A stretch of DNA of 64,000 bases. It comes from Sphingomonas sp. GC_Shp_5. Its GTDB lineage: Bacteria; Pseudomonadota; Alphaproteobacteria; Sphingomonadales; Sphingomonadaceae. Of this stretch, positions 8,224-17,872 are shown piece by piece. The position numbers and the translations under genes were made by a program. How positions within the stretch are numbered: the first letter of the stretch is position 1; each line of letters opens with the position of its first letter. The stretch covers positions 234,077 through 298,076 of the forward strand of contig NZ_JALNUP010000002.1 of assembly GCF_026540855.1 (NCBI RefSeq). Reading direction: 5' to 3'. Below the pieces are notes generated by a model. The model was not told the origin of the DNA, ran no database searches, and saw only the letters and a program-made list of their open reading frames with translations.

Positions 8224-8919
8224 ATGTCGTGGACTGACGAGCGGATCGAAACGCTCAGGACGATGTGGGAGGGCGGCCAGACCGCCAGCCAGATCGCCGA
8301 AGCGCTGGGCGGCGTCAGCCGCAACGCGGTGATCGGCAAGGCTCATCGCCTGGGGCTGCAATCACGTCCGTCGCCGGTGAAGGCGAACGAGACGGACGGC
8401 AAGCCCGCCGCGGAGCCCGATGTCGTCGCCGCTGCGGCGCCTGCACCCGCGCCGGTCGAGCCGGTGCCGCAGCCGGCCACGCCGGTGCCGCCGCCCTTCG
8501 ACCTCAACGACGATGAGGAAGAGGATGATGCCGAGGCGGAGCGCGAAGCGGCTCCCGCGCCGGCACCCGTCAAGCGCGACGAGCCGGTGATGCGCTCGGT
8601 CGGCCCAGGTGGCTTTGTCCGCCAGTCGCCCGGCGAGCAGCAGCCGCCGGCAACCCCGGCGCCGCCGCGTCGCCTGGTTCCCGCCAAGCCATCGGCGGAT
8701 ATGGCCGGCAAGACCAGCCTGCTCGATCTCAACGATCGCATCTGCAAATGGCCGCTCGGCCATCCGGGCGAGCCGGACTTCCACTTCTGCGGCGACAAGG
8801 TGAACCCGGGGTTCCCCTATTGCGTCGCGCATTGCGGCCACGCTTACCAGGCGCAGCTGCCGCGCCGCGATCGTCGTCCGCCGCCGCCGCTGCCGTTCGG
8901 TGGTCCGCGGGTCCGCTGA
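8224..8919 (+). CDS. gcrA: cell-cycle transcriptional regulator GcrA
   Basis: The 231-residue protein has the GcrA N-terminal DNA-binding domain (residues 1-45: MSWTDERIETLRTMWEGG, then SRNAVIGKAHRLGL) and the conserved C-terminal region ICKWPLGHPGEPDFHFCG...YCVAHCGHAYQ. GcrA binds sigma70-RNA polymerase and acts at promoters carrying methylated GANTC sites (CcrM marks), controlling cell-cycle genes in alphaproteobacteria. The linker (about 50-160) is Pro/Ala-rich and acidic, making the protein longer than the roughly 170-residue Caulobacter form. The start has GAGGAAG six bases upstream. Confidence 0.93.
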   Translation: MSWTDERIETLRTMWEGGQTASQIAEALGGVSRNAVIGKAHRLGLQSRPSPVKANETDGKPAAEPDVVAAAAPAPAPVEPVPQPATPVPPPFDLNDDEEEDDAEAEREAAPAPAPVKRDEPVMRSVGPGGFVRQSPGEQQPPATPAPPRRLVPAKPSADMAGKTSLLDLNDRICKWPLGHPGEPDFHFCGDKVNPGFPYCVAHCGHAYQAQLPRRDRRPPPPLPFGGPRVR

Positions 8920-8994
8920 TTGGCCGGCCGACAGCGTTAGGCCGCCGGCACGTCGATCGTAGCGGGCGCCTGCCCGGCACGTCCGAACAACAGA

Positions 8995-9025
8995 AGGCCC
9001 GGCCGTCGTTGCGACGGCCGGGCCT
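8995..9025. terminator. stem-loop between convergent gcrA and outer-membrane protein gene
   Basis: A perfect 14-bp stem (8995-9008 with 9012-9025) closes a three-base loop. It lies between two convergent stop codons and so probably ends transcription from both sides. The T runs are short and mixed on both strands. Confidence 0.75.
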
Positions 9026-9037
9026 CTTGCTGCATGA

Positions 9038-9883
9038 TCAGAAGCGGAACGCGGCCGTGGCGCGTAGCGAGTGCCATCGGAACGTGTCGTCCGAGCGCTT
9101 GAAATCGGTGCCTGCCGTATTGGGAGCGAGGATGAACGGATTGGTCGCCGGTGCGGTGCCCGCGGTCGCGCGAACGCGATAATCGTCGTCCTGATATTGA
9201 TGGAACATATATTCCATCCCGATCGAGAAATGCTCGCCGAGCTTCTGCTCGATCCCGCCACCACCCGTGATGCCGAACTGGTTGCGCCGGCCGCTCTGGC
9301 TGAAGGCGTTGGCGGTGTTGGTGGTGGTGAAGCTGCGGTCGATCCTGGCATAGCCGGGACCAAAGGTGCCGTAGAACAGGGTGGTATTGGCGGCATAGCC
9401 GATGCGACCACGCGCCGATGCCTCCCAGCCGACGCTGCGCGTCATGACGTAATTGGCCGGCGTGGTGGAAAAGCCGGTCACGCTGTCGCTGATCTCGCTC
9501 TTGCCGAACTCGCCGACCAGGCCGACCACGATGTTGCCGCGCTGCGCGTCCGCGCCGACCCGGCCGTAATAAGCCCAGCCATCCTTGTCGTTGCGGCAGC
9601 CGCCGAGCGCCGGCTGCGCGCCACGGCCGGCGCCGTTGCAGAAGCCGGGCGAAAAGGCGTTGGCGCCAGCGGCGGTGGTCACCGTATCGCCGAATGCGCC
9701 ATCGAGGTTGCGGTCGAACAGGATCGAGGAGCCGACATCGTTGGGCTGTACGTCATAGCCTCCCGCCGCACCGACGTAGAGGCCGCTGAACGGCGCATCG
9801 TCGGAAACTTGCTGGGCAGCAGCTGGCATGGCCACGGCGGTGGCGGCGAGCAGGATCGGCAGGCCGGCGGTGAAGGTACGCAT
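9038..9883 (-). CDS. outer-membrane beta-barrel protein (OmpA-like/Omp25 type)
   Basis: The 281-residue protein has a signal peptide (MRTFTAGLP...AAAQQ, cleavage near residue 23). The mature part begins FSGLYVGAAGGYDVQ and continues as alternating strands to RWHSLRATAAFRF, ending in the C-terminal Phe that directs BamA-dependent insertion. The overall pattern is that of the small porin-like opacity proteins (Omp25/Omp31, OmpA-like barrel) common in alphaproteobacteria. A loop with NGAGRG...GGCRND contains two Cys. AGGGAG precedes the ATG at 9883. It is monocistronic, convergent with gcrA. Confidence 0.82.
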   Translation of the reverse strand: MRTFTAGLPILLAATAVAMPAAAQQVSDDAPFSGLYVGAAGGYDVQPNDVGSSILFDRNLDGAFGDTVTTAAGANAFSPGFCNGAGRGAQPALGGCRNDKDGWAYYGRVGADAQRGNIVVGLVGEFGKSEISDSVTGFSTTPANYVMTRSVGWEASARGRIGYAANTTLFYGTFGPGYARIDRSFTTTNTANAFSQSGRRNQFGITGGGGIEQKLGEHFSIGMEYMFHQYQDDDYRVRATAGTAPATNPFILAPNTAGTDFKRSDDTFRWHSLRATAAFRF

Positions 9884-10064
9884 CGAATTCTCCCTGGCAT
9901 TGATGCGACAGGAACGAGCCCGGGTGGCGCGGGTATGCAGCGGTCGGCGCCGCGCAATCATTCCTTACAGCCAGGCATCATCGCCGCCACGCAAGGGGCG
10001 ATCGGCGGTTGCAATGCCCGAGGCGCTTGGCACGAACCGCGAACACTGCCTATATCATTGGCTG

Positions 10065-12047
10065 ATGCCTGAAGATCTGTTCGCTTCGTCCGCCAAGGCG
10101 GCTCCCGTTTATGATGCTTCTTCAATCGAGGTGCTGGAAGGGCTCGAACCCGTCCGCCGCCGCCCGGGCATGTATGTCGGCGGCACCGATGAGCGCGCGC
10201 TGCATCATCTCGCCGCCGAGGTGCTCGACAATGCGATGGACGAAGCGGTGGCGGGCCACGCCACGCGCATCGACATCACGCTAGAGCCGGGCAATCGGCT
10301 GACCATCGTCGACAACGGTCGCGGCATGCCGGTAGACCCGCACCCAAAGTTTCCCGACAAGTCGGCGCTGGAGGTGATCCTCACCACGCTCCACTCGGGC
10401 GGCAAGTTTTCGGGCAAGGCCTATGCGACCAGCGGCGGTCTCCACGGCGTCGGCGCCTCGGTGGTCAACGCCTTGTCGTCGGATACGGTGGTGGAGGTCG
10501 CGCGCGATCGGCAGCTCTATCGCCAGCGGTTCGCCAAGGGCCTGGCACTCGCGCCGCTCGAGCATGTCGGCGCCGCGCCCAACCGCCGCGGCACCTCCGT
10601 GGCCTTCACACCCGATACCGAGATCTTCGGACCGGAGCTCAGCTTCAAGCCCAAGCGGCTGTACACGTTGGCCCGCTCCAAGGCCTATCTGTTCGCCGGT
10701 GTCGAAATCCGCTGGAAGTGCGCGCCCGAGCTGGTCGGCGACGACGTGCCGGCCGAGGCGGTGTTCCAGTTTCCCGGCGGCCTGGCCGATCATCTCAAGG
10801 AGCAGGTTGCCGGGCGCGAATGCGCCACCGCCGACTTCTTTGCGGGCCAGCAGGCCTTTCCGGGCGAGGACCAGGGCCGGGTCGAGTGGGCGGTCGCCTG
10901 GCCGCTTTGGAGCGACGGCAGCTACAGCTGGTATTGCAACACCGTTCCGACGCCCGATGGCGGCACCCATGAGCAGGGCCTGCGCCAGGCGCTGGTCCGC
11001 GGGCTCCGCGCATTCGGTGAACTGGTCAACCAGAAGAAGGCCAAGGAGATCACCGCCGACGACGTGATGGTCGGCAGCGAGCTGATGCTGTCGGTGTTCA
11101 TCCGCGATCCGCAATTTCAGAGCCAGACCAAGGACCGGCTGACCTCGCCCGAGGCGGCGGGGCTGGTCGAGAAGGCGGTGCGCGATCATTTCGATCATTG
11201 GCTCGGCCACAATATGGAGCGCGGCAAGGCGCTGCTCGGCTATGTGCTCGAGCGGCTTGATGATCGTCTGCGTCGCAAGCAGGAGCGCGAGGTCAAGCGC
11301 AAGACCGCGACCAGCGCGCGCAAGCTGCGCCTGCCGGGCAAGCTCACCGATTGCTCGGCGGACAACCCTGCCGGCACCGAGCTGTTCATCGTCGAGGGCG
11401 ACAGCGCCGGCGGCTCGGCCAAGCAAGCACGCGATCGCAAGACCCAGGCGATCCTGCCGATCCGCGGCAAGATCCTCAACGTCGCCAGCGCGACCAGCGC
11501 CAAGATACTCGCTAATCAGGAGATCGCGGATCTGATCCAGGCGCTGGGCTGCGGTACCCGCAAGGAGTGCGACGCCAGTCAGCTGCGCTACGAGCGCATT
11601 GTGATCATGACCGACGCCGACGTCGACGGCGCCCATATCGCGACGCTGCTGATGACCTTCTTCTTCCAGGAAATGCCAGATCTGGTCCGCCGCGGTCATC
11701 TCCACCTTGCCCAGCCGCCCCTGTACCGGATCACCGCCGGCGCCAAATCCATGTACGCCCGCGACGACGCCCATCGCGCCGCGATCGAGGCGGGGCCGTT
11801 CAAGGGCAAGAAGGTGGAAGTCTCGCGCTTCAAGGGCCTCGGCGAGATGAACCCCGGGCAGCTGCGCGAGACCACGATGGATCCCGCCACCCGCGGCATG
11901 ATCCGCATCACCCTGCCGCAGGAATATGAGGAGCGGGCAGGGGTGAAAGACCTGGTCGACCGTCTGATGGGCAACAATCCCGCCCATCGCTTTGCGTTCA
12001 TCCAGGAGAATGCCGGGCGGCTCGACGAGGAAGCTATCGACGCCTGA
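10065..12047 (+). CDS. parE: DNA topoisomerase IV subunit B
   Basis: The 660-residue protein has the full type IIA B-subunit layout: GHKL ATPase ([11 protein letters not shown], then [20 protein letters not shown] and [15 protein letters not shown]), transducer domain, and TOPRIM domain ([19 protein letters not shown], with [11 protein letters not shown]). Length and the TOPRIM sequence fit ParE rather than the longer GyrB. With ParC it unlinks daughter chromosomes. The ATG at 10065 was chosen since similarity begins at PEDLFASS; earlier Met codons in frame lie in the antisense of the barrel gene's promoter region. Confidence 0.93.
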   Translation: MPEDLFASSAKAAPVYDASSIEVLEGLEPVRRRPGMYVGGTDERALHHLAAEVLDNAMDEAVAGHATRIDITLEPGNRLTIVDNGRGMPVDPHPKFPDKSALEVILTTLHSGGKFSGKAYATSGGLHGVGASVVNALSSDTVVEVARDRQLYRQRFAKGLALAPLEHVGAAPNRRGTSVAFTPDTEIFGPELSFKPKRLYTLARSKAYLFAGVEIRWKCAPELVGDDVPAEAVFQFPGGLADHLKEQVAGRECATADFFAGQQAFPGEDQGRVEWAVAWPLWSDGSYSWYCNTVPTPDGGTHEQGLRQALVRGLRAFGELVNQKKAKEITADDVMVGSELMLSVFIRDPQFQSQTKDRLTSPEAAGLVEKAVRDHFDHWLGHNMERGKALLGYVLERLDDRLRRKQEREVKRKTATSARKLRLPGKLTDCSADNPAGTELFIVEGDSAGGSAKQARDRKTQAILPIRGKILNVASATSAKILANQEIADLIQALGCGTRKECDASQLRYERIVIMTDADVDGAHIATLLMTFFFQEMPDLVRRGHLHLAQPPLYRITAGAKSMYARDDAHRAAIEAGPFKGKKVEVSRFKGLGEMNPGQLRETTMDPATRGMIRITLPQEYEERAGVKDLVDRLMGNNPAHRFAFIQENAGRLDEEAIDA

Positions 12048-12444
12048 TCATCCGTTCAGCTAGATGCGAATGCCCGCGTGTCACACCGCGCCACACCGAC
12101 GCATACCTGATTTAAAATGAAATCCAGCCTACCGCCAGCCGTACCGAGTTCCTGAACACTTGCGGTGGGACCGTGGCGTGCAGCGGCTGCGTACGCGCTG
12201 CGGCTGAGCCCGACACACCTTCGATCAGGCTCGCTGCCGATGCGGCGGTAATGACGCGGCGATCATGGCGTGTACGCCTCATACGTGATCCTTCGTTGGT
12301 CTCGTGGCGCGGCTCAGTCGCGCATTGCTCCGCCAAAAATTGAAAGTCGCCAGGTGTCAGCTAACATCGCCTTGCCGACGCTTAGCCAAGCAGATGACAG
12401 AAGGAGGGTAGCATCTTTAGTTTTGTTTCCACTGGACCTTTCAT
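12048..12444. other. AT-richer intergenic stretch without a recognised gene
   Basis: This is most of a 460-base gap after parE. Composition drops in GC towards the following gene. A 56-74 codon frame exists on the minus strand but has no ribosome binding site, no family motif and atypical residue content. Nothing else can be supported here. Confidence 0.4.
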
Positions 12445-12473
12445 TTGCTTGCGACTTCTTTACGTTGCATAAT
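12445..12473 (+). promoter_or_regulatory. candidate sigma70-type promoter
   Basis: TTGCTT at 12445-12450 and CATAAT at 12468-12473 are separated by 17 bases, about 35 bases upstream of the translation start at 12508. The region is AT-rich compared with the rest of the window. This is a consensus match only. Confidence 0.35.
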
Positions 12474-12507
12474 CAGCTGGTAGTAGATCGTGTCGGGAGA
12501 GTTAACC

Positions 12508-13701
12508 ATGGCAACGCTGGCGATGATGTTGATGCTGCAGACCGGAGCAGCGGTAATGCCACCTATGGTTCAGACGGCTACCGCCTTGGTTGGAAAGGTT
12601 GATGCTAAGTCAGGCGATCCTGACGACACGATCGTCATCACGGCGCAGCGGCCCGAAGCAAGTGCTGCGGCGCTTGCGGCTTGTCTCGCTCGGCATTGCT
12701 CGCCGAAGGAGGATATTGCTGCCTCGCTGACGCATGCTGAAAATCAGTTTGTTGCCGGCGATTATCAAGGAAGCCGAACGACCTTACTTGCGGCACGGCA
12801 TCGCAACAGTAAATATGCTGCGGAGCTACCGGTCGAAGTGTCAGATCTCCATCGCGCAAACGCTCGGCTAGCATCCGTCAGTGGATTAATAGATCCGGCT
12901 CGGATTGGATCCATCGATGCCGTGGATGCCCTAAAGAAGGGACTATCGGGGGATGATGTGCGAGTGTTCGCGCAGCGGCTGGAGGTGGGCGACGCAATGG
13001 CAAAGGAAGGCCGGCTCGATGGCGCGCTTCTCCACTATCGCTGGGTTGCGACCAAAGCCCGTCGGGCGCATCTTCCAGCTGTCGAGGGAATGGCGCTGTT
13101 TCGCAGCGCTGTACTGCTCTCCGCCGTGGCAAGTGTAGCACCGAGAGCGCGGCCAGACGCCCAACGCGCCATCGAGCGGATCGAAAACAATCCTGATCCT
13201 GCCTTTGCTCCCTATCGGAATGGCGTTCGGTTGATGAGGGTGCGACTGGCCAATGCCAAGGACAAGGACATTGCGCTGCAGAAGGCGATCGCGCAAATGG
13301 AGCCTGAGGATAGCGATCAGCCGACGCTGGCTTATGCCCCGGCGATCGACATGCAGGATGCCGTCTATGGAGCTGCCGTTGGCGACGACACGCCGCAATG
13401 GGCGGATGTCAGCTTCTGGATCGCGCCCGATGGAACGGTCAAGGACATCGATACGGTCCGTCAGTCGGATCACCTAAACGGACAGTGGCTTGAGGTGGCA
13501 ACACGCGCGCTGCGCCAGCGCCGTTACCTTCCGCTCAAGGGGGCGGCCGATGCGCCGGGTGTGATGCGGGTCGAACGCTATTTGTTTGTGAGCGATAAGC
13601 AGAGCCCGACCGGATCGCGCATGACGTTCCGTGCCAATAAACGGCGTGTCGACATCGTCGATCTTACGCCTGTCGCCAAGGTGCAAGCCAAATCATCATA
13701 G
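12508..13701 (+). CDS. exported protein with TonB-like C-terminal domain
   Basis: The 397-residue protein starts at the ATG at 12508, preceded by GGGAGAG. It has an N-terminal hydrophobic segment, then DDTIVITAQRPEAS, a phrase often seen near the start of sphingomonad exported proteins. Residues 55-270 look helical, tetratricopeptide-like. The C-terminal third (VSFWIAPDGTVKDIDTVRQS to RYLPLKG...MRVERYLF) resembles the TonB C-terminal fold. A single gene without ExbBD neighbours suggests a TonB-domain lipoprotein-like function rather than a canonical TonB. Composition is less GC-rich than neighbours. Confidence 0.6.
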   Translation: MATLAMMLMLQTGAAVMPPMVQTATALVGKVDAKSGDPDDTIVITAQRPEASAAALAACLARHCSPKEDIAASLTHAENQFVAGDYQGSRTTLLAARHRNSKYAAELPVEVSDLHRANARLASVSGLIDPARIGSIDAVDALKKGLSGDDVRVFAQRLEVGDAMAKEGRLDGALLHYRWVATKARRAHLPAVEGMALFRSAVLLSAVASVAPRARPDAQRAIERIENNPDPAFAPYRNGVRLMRVRLANAKDKDIALQKAIAQMEPEDSDQPTLAYAPAIDMQDAVYGAAVGDDTPQWADVSFWIAPDGTVKDIDTVRQSDHLNGQWLEVATRALRQRRYLPLKGAADAPGVMRVERYLFVSDKQSPTGSRMTFRANKRRVDIVDLTPVAKVQAKSS

Positions 13702-13758
13702 CGTTAGCAGGACGCCGGTGTTGACCCGGCCGTCTTACCCCCAGTATTAGACCGCTCC

Positions 13759-13784
13759 GGGCGGCCCACGACGGGCCGCCCTTT
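13759..13784 (+). terminator. rho-independent terminator
   Basis: A 9-bp GC-only stem (13759-13767 with 13773-13781) with a five-base loop is followed by TTTCTCGTTTTC. It ends the 12508-13701 transcript. It is only about 25 bases before the argD start, so an attenuator role for argD is possible. Confidence 0.65.
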
Positions 13785-13808
13785 CTCGTTTTCGAGAGGA
13801 GAAGGCCC

Positions 13809-14999
13809 GTGTCTACACCTGCGCTCATGCCCGTTTACCCACGGTGCGGGGTGCGTCCGGTGCGAGGCGAGGGGGTCTATCTGTTCGGCGAGGACGGCAC
13901 CCGCTATCTCGATTTCGCGGCCGGGATCGCGGTCAACGCGCTCGGCCACGGCCATCCGAAGCTGGTCGAGGCGATCGCCACCCAGGCGGCGACGCTGATG
14001 CACGTTTCCAATCTCTACGGCTCGCCGCAGGGCGAGGCGTTCGCGCAGAAGCTGGTCGACACCACCTTCGCCGACACGGTGTTCTTCACCAACTCGGGCG
14101 CCGAAGCGGTGGAATGCGCGATCAAGACCGCACGCCGCTATCACTTCGCCAACGGCAATCCGCAGCGCCACACGCTGATCACCTTCCACAACGCCTTCCA
14201 CGGGCGCACGCTCGGCGCGATCAGCGCGACCAACCAAGCCAAGATGCGCGACGGGTTCGAGCCGCTGCTGCCGGGTTTCGCCTACTCGCCATTCGACGAT
14301 CTCGATGCGGCACTGGCGCTGATCGACGACACTACCGCCGGCTTCCTGGTCGAGCCGATCCAGGGCGAAGGCGGGTTGCGCCCCGCAAGCCCGGCCTTCC
14401 TCCAGGGCTTGCGCAAGGCATGCGACGAGCATGGCCTGCTGCTGGTGCTCGACGAGGTCCAGTGCGGCTATGGGCGCACCGGCAAGTTCTTCGCGCACGA
14501 ACTATACGGCGTCACGCCCGATATCATGGCGGTAGCCAAGGGCATCGGCGGCGGCTTCCCGCTCGGCGCGTGCCTGGCGACTGAACAGGCCGCCAAGGGC
14601 ATGGTGTTCGGCACCCATGGCTCCACCTATGGCGGCAACCCGCTGGCGATGGCCGCGGGCGAGGCAGTGTTCGAGGTGCTCCACGAGCCGGGCTTCCTCG
14701 AGCATGTCGAGCAGATGGGCCAACGGCTGCGCCAGGCGCTCGAACAGATGATCCCTAATCACGATCATCTGTTCGAGGAGGTCCGCGGCCACGGGCTGAT
14801 GCTTGGCCTCAAGCTCAAGAGCGACGCACGCGCCTTCGTCGGCTTCCTGCGCGACGAGCATCAGCTGCTCACCGTCTCGGCGGGTGAGAACGTCGTGCGC
14901 CTGGTGCCGCCGCTCGTGATCGATGAAAGTCACATCGCCGAGGCGATCGAGAAACTGAGCAATGCCGCCCGGGTCTACGTTCCCGCCAGCGACGATTGA
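13809..14999 (+). CDS. argD: acetylornithine aminotransferase
   Basis: The 396-residue class III PLP aminotransferase carries the Schiff-base lysine Lys244 in MAVAKGIGGGFPLGA, with FFTNSGAEAVECAIK, FHGRTLGA and LDEVQCGYGRTGK. It converts N-acetylglutamate semialdehyde to N-acetylornithine in arginine synthesis; many ArgD enzymes also act on succinyl-diaminopimelate. The GTG start at 13809 has GGAGAAGG upstream. It heads argD-argF-hslO, a gene order frequently found in alphaproteobacteria. Confidence 0.92.
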   Translation: MSTPALMPVYPRCGVRPVRGEGVYLFGEDGTRYLDFAAGIAVNALGHGHPKLVEAIATQAATLMHVSNLYGSPQGEAFAQKLVDTTFADTVFFTNSGAEAVECAIKTARRYHFANGNPQRHTLITFHNAFHGRTLGAISATNQAKMRDGFEPLLPGFAYSPFDDLDAALALIDDTTAGFLVEPIQGEGGLRPASPAFLQGLRKACDEHGLLLVLDEVQCGYGRTGKFFAHELYGVTPDIMAVAKGIGGGFPLGACLATEQAAKGMVFGTHGSTYGGNPLAMAAGEAVFEVLHEPGFLEHVEQMGQRLRQALEQMIPNHDHLFEEVRGHGLMLGLKLKSDARAFVGFLRDEHQLLTVSAGENVVRLVPPLVIDESHIAEAIEKLSNAARVYVPASDD

Positions 15000-15044
15000 G
15001 CGATCTTCCCTCTCCCGGTGGAAGAGGGGTTTAGGGTAAATATC

Positions 15045-15962
15045 ATGCGCCACTTCCTCAACCTCACCGATGCCGGTGCCGACGGCATTGCCGCGATGCT
15101 GGCCGATGCGATCGATCGAAAGGCCGCGCGCGCGGGTTGGCCCAAGGGCAAGGTCGATGCCGATGCCCCACTTGCCGGGCACGCGCTGGCGATGGTGTTC
15201 GAGAAAAATTCCACCCGCACCCGCGTCAGCTTCGACATGGCAATCCGCCAGCTCGGTGGCAGCTCAATCGTGATGGATGCCGGTACCATGCAGCTCGGCC
15301 GCGGCGAGAGCGTGGCCGATACCGCGCGCGTGCTGTCAGGCTATGCCGATGCGATCATGATCCGCACCGACGATCACGCCAAGGTGGAGGAGATGGCGCA
15401 TTACGCCTCCGTGCCGGTGATCAACGGTCTCACCGATGCCTCGCATCCATGCCAGATCATGGCCGATCTGCTGACGATCATCGAGAGCGGCAAGGCGCTG
15501 CCCGGGCTCAAGGTGGCGTGGCTGGGCGACGGCAACAACGTGCTCGCATCGATCGTCGAGGCCTCGGCGCTGATGCAGTTCGACGTCGTTGCGGCCTGCC
15601 CGCAGGGGTTCCAGCTGGAGGAGCAGGCGATCGCCCGGGCGTCCGGCCGCGCGCGGGTGGTCGCCTCGCCGCAGGAAGCGGTGGAGGGCGCGGATATCGT
15701 CGTCACCGATACCTGGATCTCGATGGGCCAGGCGCATGCCGAGACCAAGCTCGCCGCGCTCGCGCCCTATCAGGTCGATGCGGCGCTGATGGCGCGCGCC
15801 AAGCCGGATGCGAAGTTCCTCCACTGCCTCCCCGCGCACCGCGGCGAGGAGGTCACCCCCGAGGTGATCGATGGCCCGCAATCGCTGATCTGGGCCGAGG
15901 CGGAGAACCGCTTGCACGCGCAGAAGGCCGTGCTGCGCTGGGTGTTTGGCCAGATCGGCTGA
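15045..15962 (+). CDS. argF: ornithine carbamoyltransferase
   Basis: The 305-residue enzyme transfers carbamoyl phosphate to ornithine, giving citrulline. The carbamoyl-phosphate site Ser56-Thr-Arg-Thr-Arg60 and the ornithine-site motif His260-Cys-Leu-Pro are present, as are LGDGNNV and MQLGRGES. The ATG at 15045 is preferred over an upstream in-frame codon because the sequence before it is not family-like; the ribosome binding site is weak (AGGGTAA). It follows argD by 45 bases. Confidence 0.93.
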   Translation: MRHFLNLTDAGADGIAAMLADAIDRKAARAGWPKGKVDADAPLAGHALAMVFEKNSTRTRVSFDMAIRQLGGSSIVMDAGTMQLGRGESVADTARVLSGYADAIMIRTDDHAKVEEMAHYASVPVINGLTDASHPCQIMADLLTIIESGKALPGLKVAWLGDGNNVLASIVEASALMQFDVVAACPQGFQLEEQAIARASGRARVVASPQEAVEGADIVVTDTWISMGQAHAETKLAALAPYQVDAALMARAKPDAKFLHCLPAHRGEEVTPEVIDGPQSLIWAEAENRLHAQKAVLRWVFGQIG

Positions 15963-16035
15963 CGCGGCGCGGCCGCCCCGAGCTGGTCGCCTTGACCCTG
16001 TTGATCCTGCGAGCATCGGTTCCCATTTGGGCGAC

Positions 16036-16947
16036 ATGCAAGAAACCACCATCGATCTGGATCGCGCGCTCGGCTTCGCGATCCCCTCTCGCAGCGCGCG
16101 TGGTCGTGTTGTTCGCCTCGGGCCGACGCTCGACGCGGTGCTCGCCGCCCATGCCTATCCCCCTGCGATCGAGGCGCTGCTCGCCGAGGCGCTGACGCTG
16201 GCCGCGCTGATCGGCTCGACACTCAAGGATCCCGCGGGCCAGCTGACCATGCAGACCCGCAGCGACAGCGGCGTCGTCCAGCTGCTGGTGTGCGACTATC
16301 GTGGCGGCGAGCTGCGCGGTTATATCCAATATGATGCCGAGAAGCTCGCCCAGGCGCCGGAGAAGCCGACGCTGTTCGCGCTGTTCGGCCAGGGCTATCT
16401 CGCCATCACCTTCGATCTCGCGACCAGCGGCGAGCGGTATCAGGGCATCGTTCCGCTCGACGGTGATACGCTCGCCGAGGCGGCGGAGAGCTATTTCATC
16501 CAGTCGGAGCAGATCCCGAGCCTGGTCCGTGTCGGTATCACCCGTGATGCCGACGGCCATACGATCGATGGCGGGCTGTTTCTCCAGCATCTACCCGAGG
16601 GAGAGGTCGGCCGCGAGCGGCTGCATACCCGGCTGGATCATCCCGAATGGGAGCATGTCGCTGCCCTCGGTGGCACCATGGGAGTGGACGAGCTCGCCGA
16701 TCCGGCACTGCCGCTGGAAACGCTGGTGTGGCGATTGTTCAACGAGGAGCCGGAGGTGCGCGCTCTCGCCTCGACGCCGCTCAGCCGTGGCTGCCGCTGC
16801 AACGCCGAATATATTGCCGGGGTGCTCGCCAAATTCTCGGCCGAGGAGCGGCGCGAGATGGCGGACGAGCACGGCTTGATCCAGGTCGATTGCGCTTTCT
16901 GCTCGACCAAGTTTCCCGTTCCTGCAGAGGCGGTTGCGGCCGCATGA
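16036..16947 (+). CDS. hslO: Hsp33 redox-regulated chaperone
   Basis: The 303-residue protein matches Hsp33. The redox switch at the C-terminus is intact: Cys253-X-Cys255 and Cys286-X-X-Cys289 bind zinc when reduced; oxidation releases zinc and activates holdase function. N-terminal hallmarks include the DGGVVQLLVCDY-like stretch SDSGVVQLLVCDYRGGELRG and FSQGYL-like FGQGYLAIT. It lies 73 bases after argF and is followed by a strong terminator, so it is the last gene of the argD operon. Confidence 0.92.
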   Translation: MQETTIDLDRALGFAIPSRSARGRVVRLGPTLDAVLAAHAYPPAIEALLAEALTLAALIGSTLKDPAGQLTMQTRSDSGVVQLLVCDYRGGELRGYIQYDAEKLAQAPEKPTLFALFGQGYLAITFDLATSGERYQGIVPLDGDTLAEAAESYFIQSEQIPSLVRVGITRDADGHTIDGGLFLQHLPEGEVGRERLHTRLDHPEWEHVAALGGTMGVDELADPALPLETLVWRLFNEEPEVRALASTPLSRGCRCNAEYIAGVLAKFSAEERREMADEHGLIQVDCAFCSTKFPVPAEAVAAA

Positions 16948-17098
16948 CTCGATCCGTCCCGCTGCGCTCACCGGCTGCCGTTCCAGCTTGTTTCGGCGGG
17001 AACGGCGGGCGTTAACGCGCTTTTCACCTGCAGCCCTTAAGCGGGGTGAGTGCTTTCTTTCGGCACGCTTTTCTCCCTAAAGAGCTTTGCTCTTCCCT

Positions 17099-17131
17099 AA
17101 GGGCCGCGGACCACCGCGGCCCTTTCTTTTT
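17099..17131 (+). terminator. rho-independent terminator after hslO
   Basis: An 11-bp perfect stem (17099-17109 with 17114-17124), loop ACCA, is followed by TCTTTTT. A smaller 6-bp hairpin (17080-17085 with 17089-17094) stands just before it, and both are preceded by the same CCCTAA sequence. It ends 30 bases before queC; an attenuation role for queC cannot be excluded, but no preQ1 riboswitch is recognisable. Confidence 0.8.
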
Positions 17132-17161
17132 GCGCGCGCTTGGCCTAGCGCCGCGCGGATC

Positions 17162-17872
17162 ATGGCAACTCAACCTCAGGCCGCACCGCTGGCTGTCGTG
17201 CTCGTCTCCGGCGGGCTCGACTCGATGATCTCCGCCGCCAGCGCCTGTGAGGCCGGCTATCGGCTGCTCGCGCTGTCGATCGACTATAACCAGCGTCACC
17301 GCATCGAGCTCGCCGCCGCCGCCCGTGTCGCCGCCGCGCTCGGCGCCGAGCGCCACATCGTGCTGCCGCTCGATCTCTCCGCCTTTGGCGGCTCGGCACT
17401 GACCGACGATATCGACGTGCCCAAGGACGGCGTCGGCGCGGACGGCGGGGGGGGCATCCCGGTAACCTATGTGCCCGCGCGCAACACCATCTTCCTCAGC
17501 CTCGCGCTCGGCTGGGCCGAGGCGGCGGGCGCGCGCGACCTGTTCATCGGCGTCAACGCGCTCGATTATTCCGGTTATCCCGACTGCCGTCCCGAATTCA
17601 TCGCCGCGTTCGAAGAGTTGGCGGAGATTGCCACCAAGGCGGGCGTCGAGGGCGAGCCGTTCAAGATCCACGCGCCGCTCCAGCACATGACCAAGGCGGA
17701 CATCGTTCGAGAGGGTGCGCGGCTTGGGCTCGACATGGGGCTGAGCTGGTCGTGCTACGACCCCACGCCGGCGGGCGAGCATTGCGGGCTGTGCGACAGC
17801 TGCCGGCTGCGCGCCAAGGGCTTCGAGGAGGCAGGCGTCGCTGATCCCACGGTGTATGCCGTCAGGCCATGA
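17162..17872 (+). CDS. queC: 7-cyano-7-deazaguanine synthase
   Basis: The 236-residue enzyme makes preQ0 from 7-carboxy-7-deazaguanine, ATP and ammonia in queuosine synthesis. The PP-loop is Ser16-Gly-Gly-Leu-Asp-Ser21, followed by [26 protein letters not shown] is typical. Zinc ligands near the C-terminus are Cys198, Cys208, Cys211 and Cys214 (CYDP...CGLCDSC). The stop overlaps the queE start as ATGA, so the pair is translationally coupled. Confidence 0.95.
   Translation: MATQPQAAPLAVVLVSGGLDSMISAASACEAGYRLLALSIDYNQRHRIELAAAARVAAALGAERHIVLPLDLSAFGGSALTDDIDVPKDGVGADGGGGIPVTYVPARNTIFLSLALGWAEAAGARDLFIGVNALDYSGYPDCRPEFIAAFEELAEIATKAGVEGEPFKIHAPLQHMTKADIVREGARLGLDMGLSWSCYDPTPAGEHCGLCDSCRLRAKGFEEAGVADPTVYAVRP

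Noticed and set aside
10281..11987. 568-codon minus-strand frame inside parE
   Set aside because: It is the antisense shadow of a fully conserved ParE; no ribosome binding site or family motif.
12112..12336. small minus-strand frame (74 codons) after parE
   Set aside because: No ribosome binding site, no recognisable motif; composition not protein-like enough to support it.
17041..17161. preQ1 riboswitch upstream of queC
   Set aside because: Looked for because queuosine genes are often controlled this way; only a terminator and a small hairpin are visible and the preQ1 core sequence is not.
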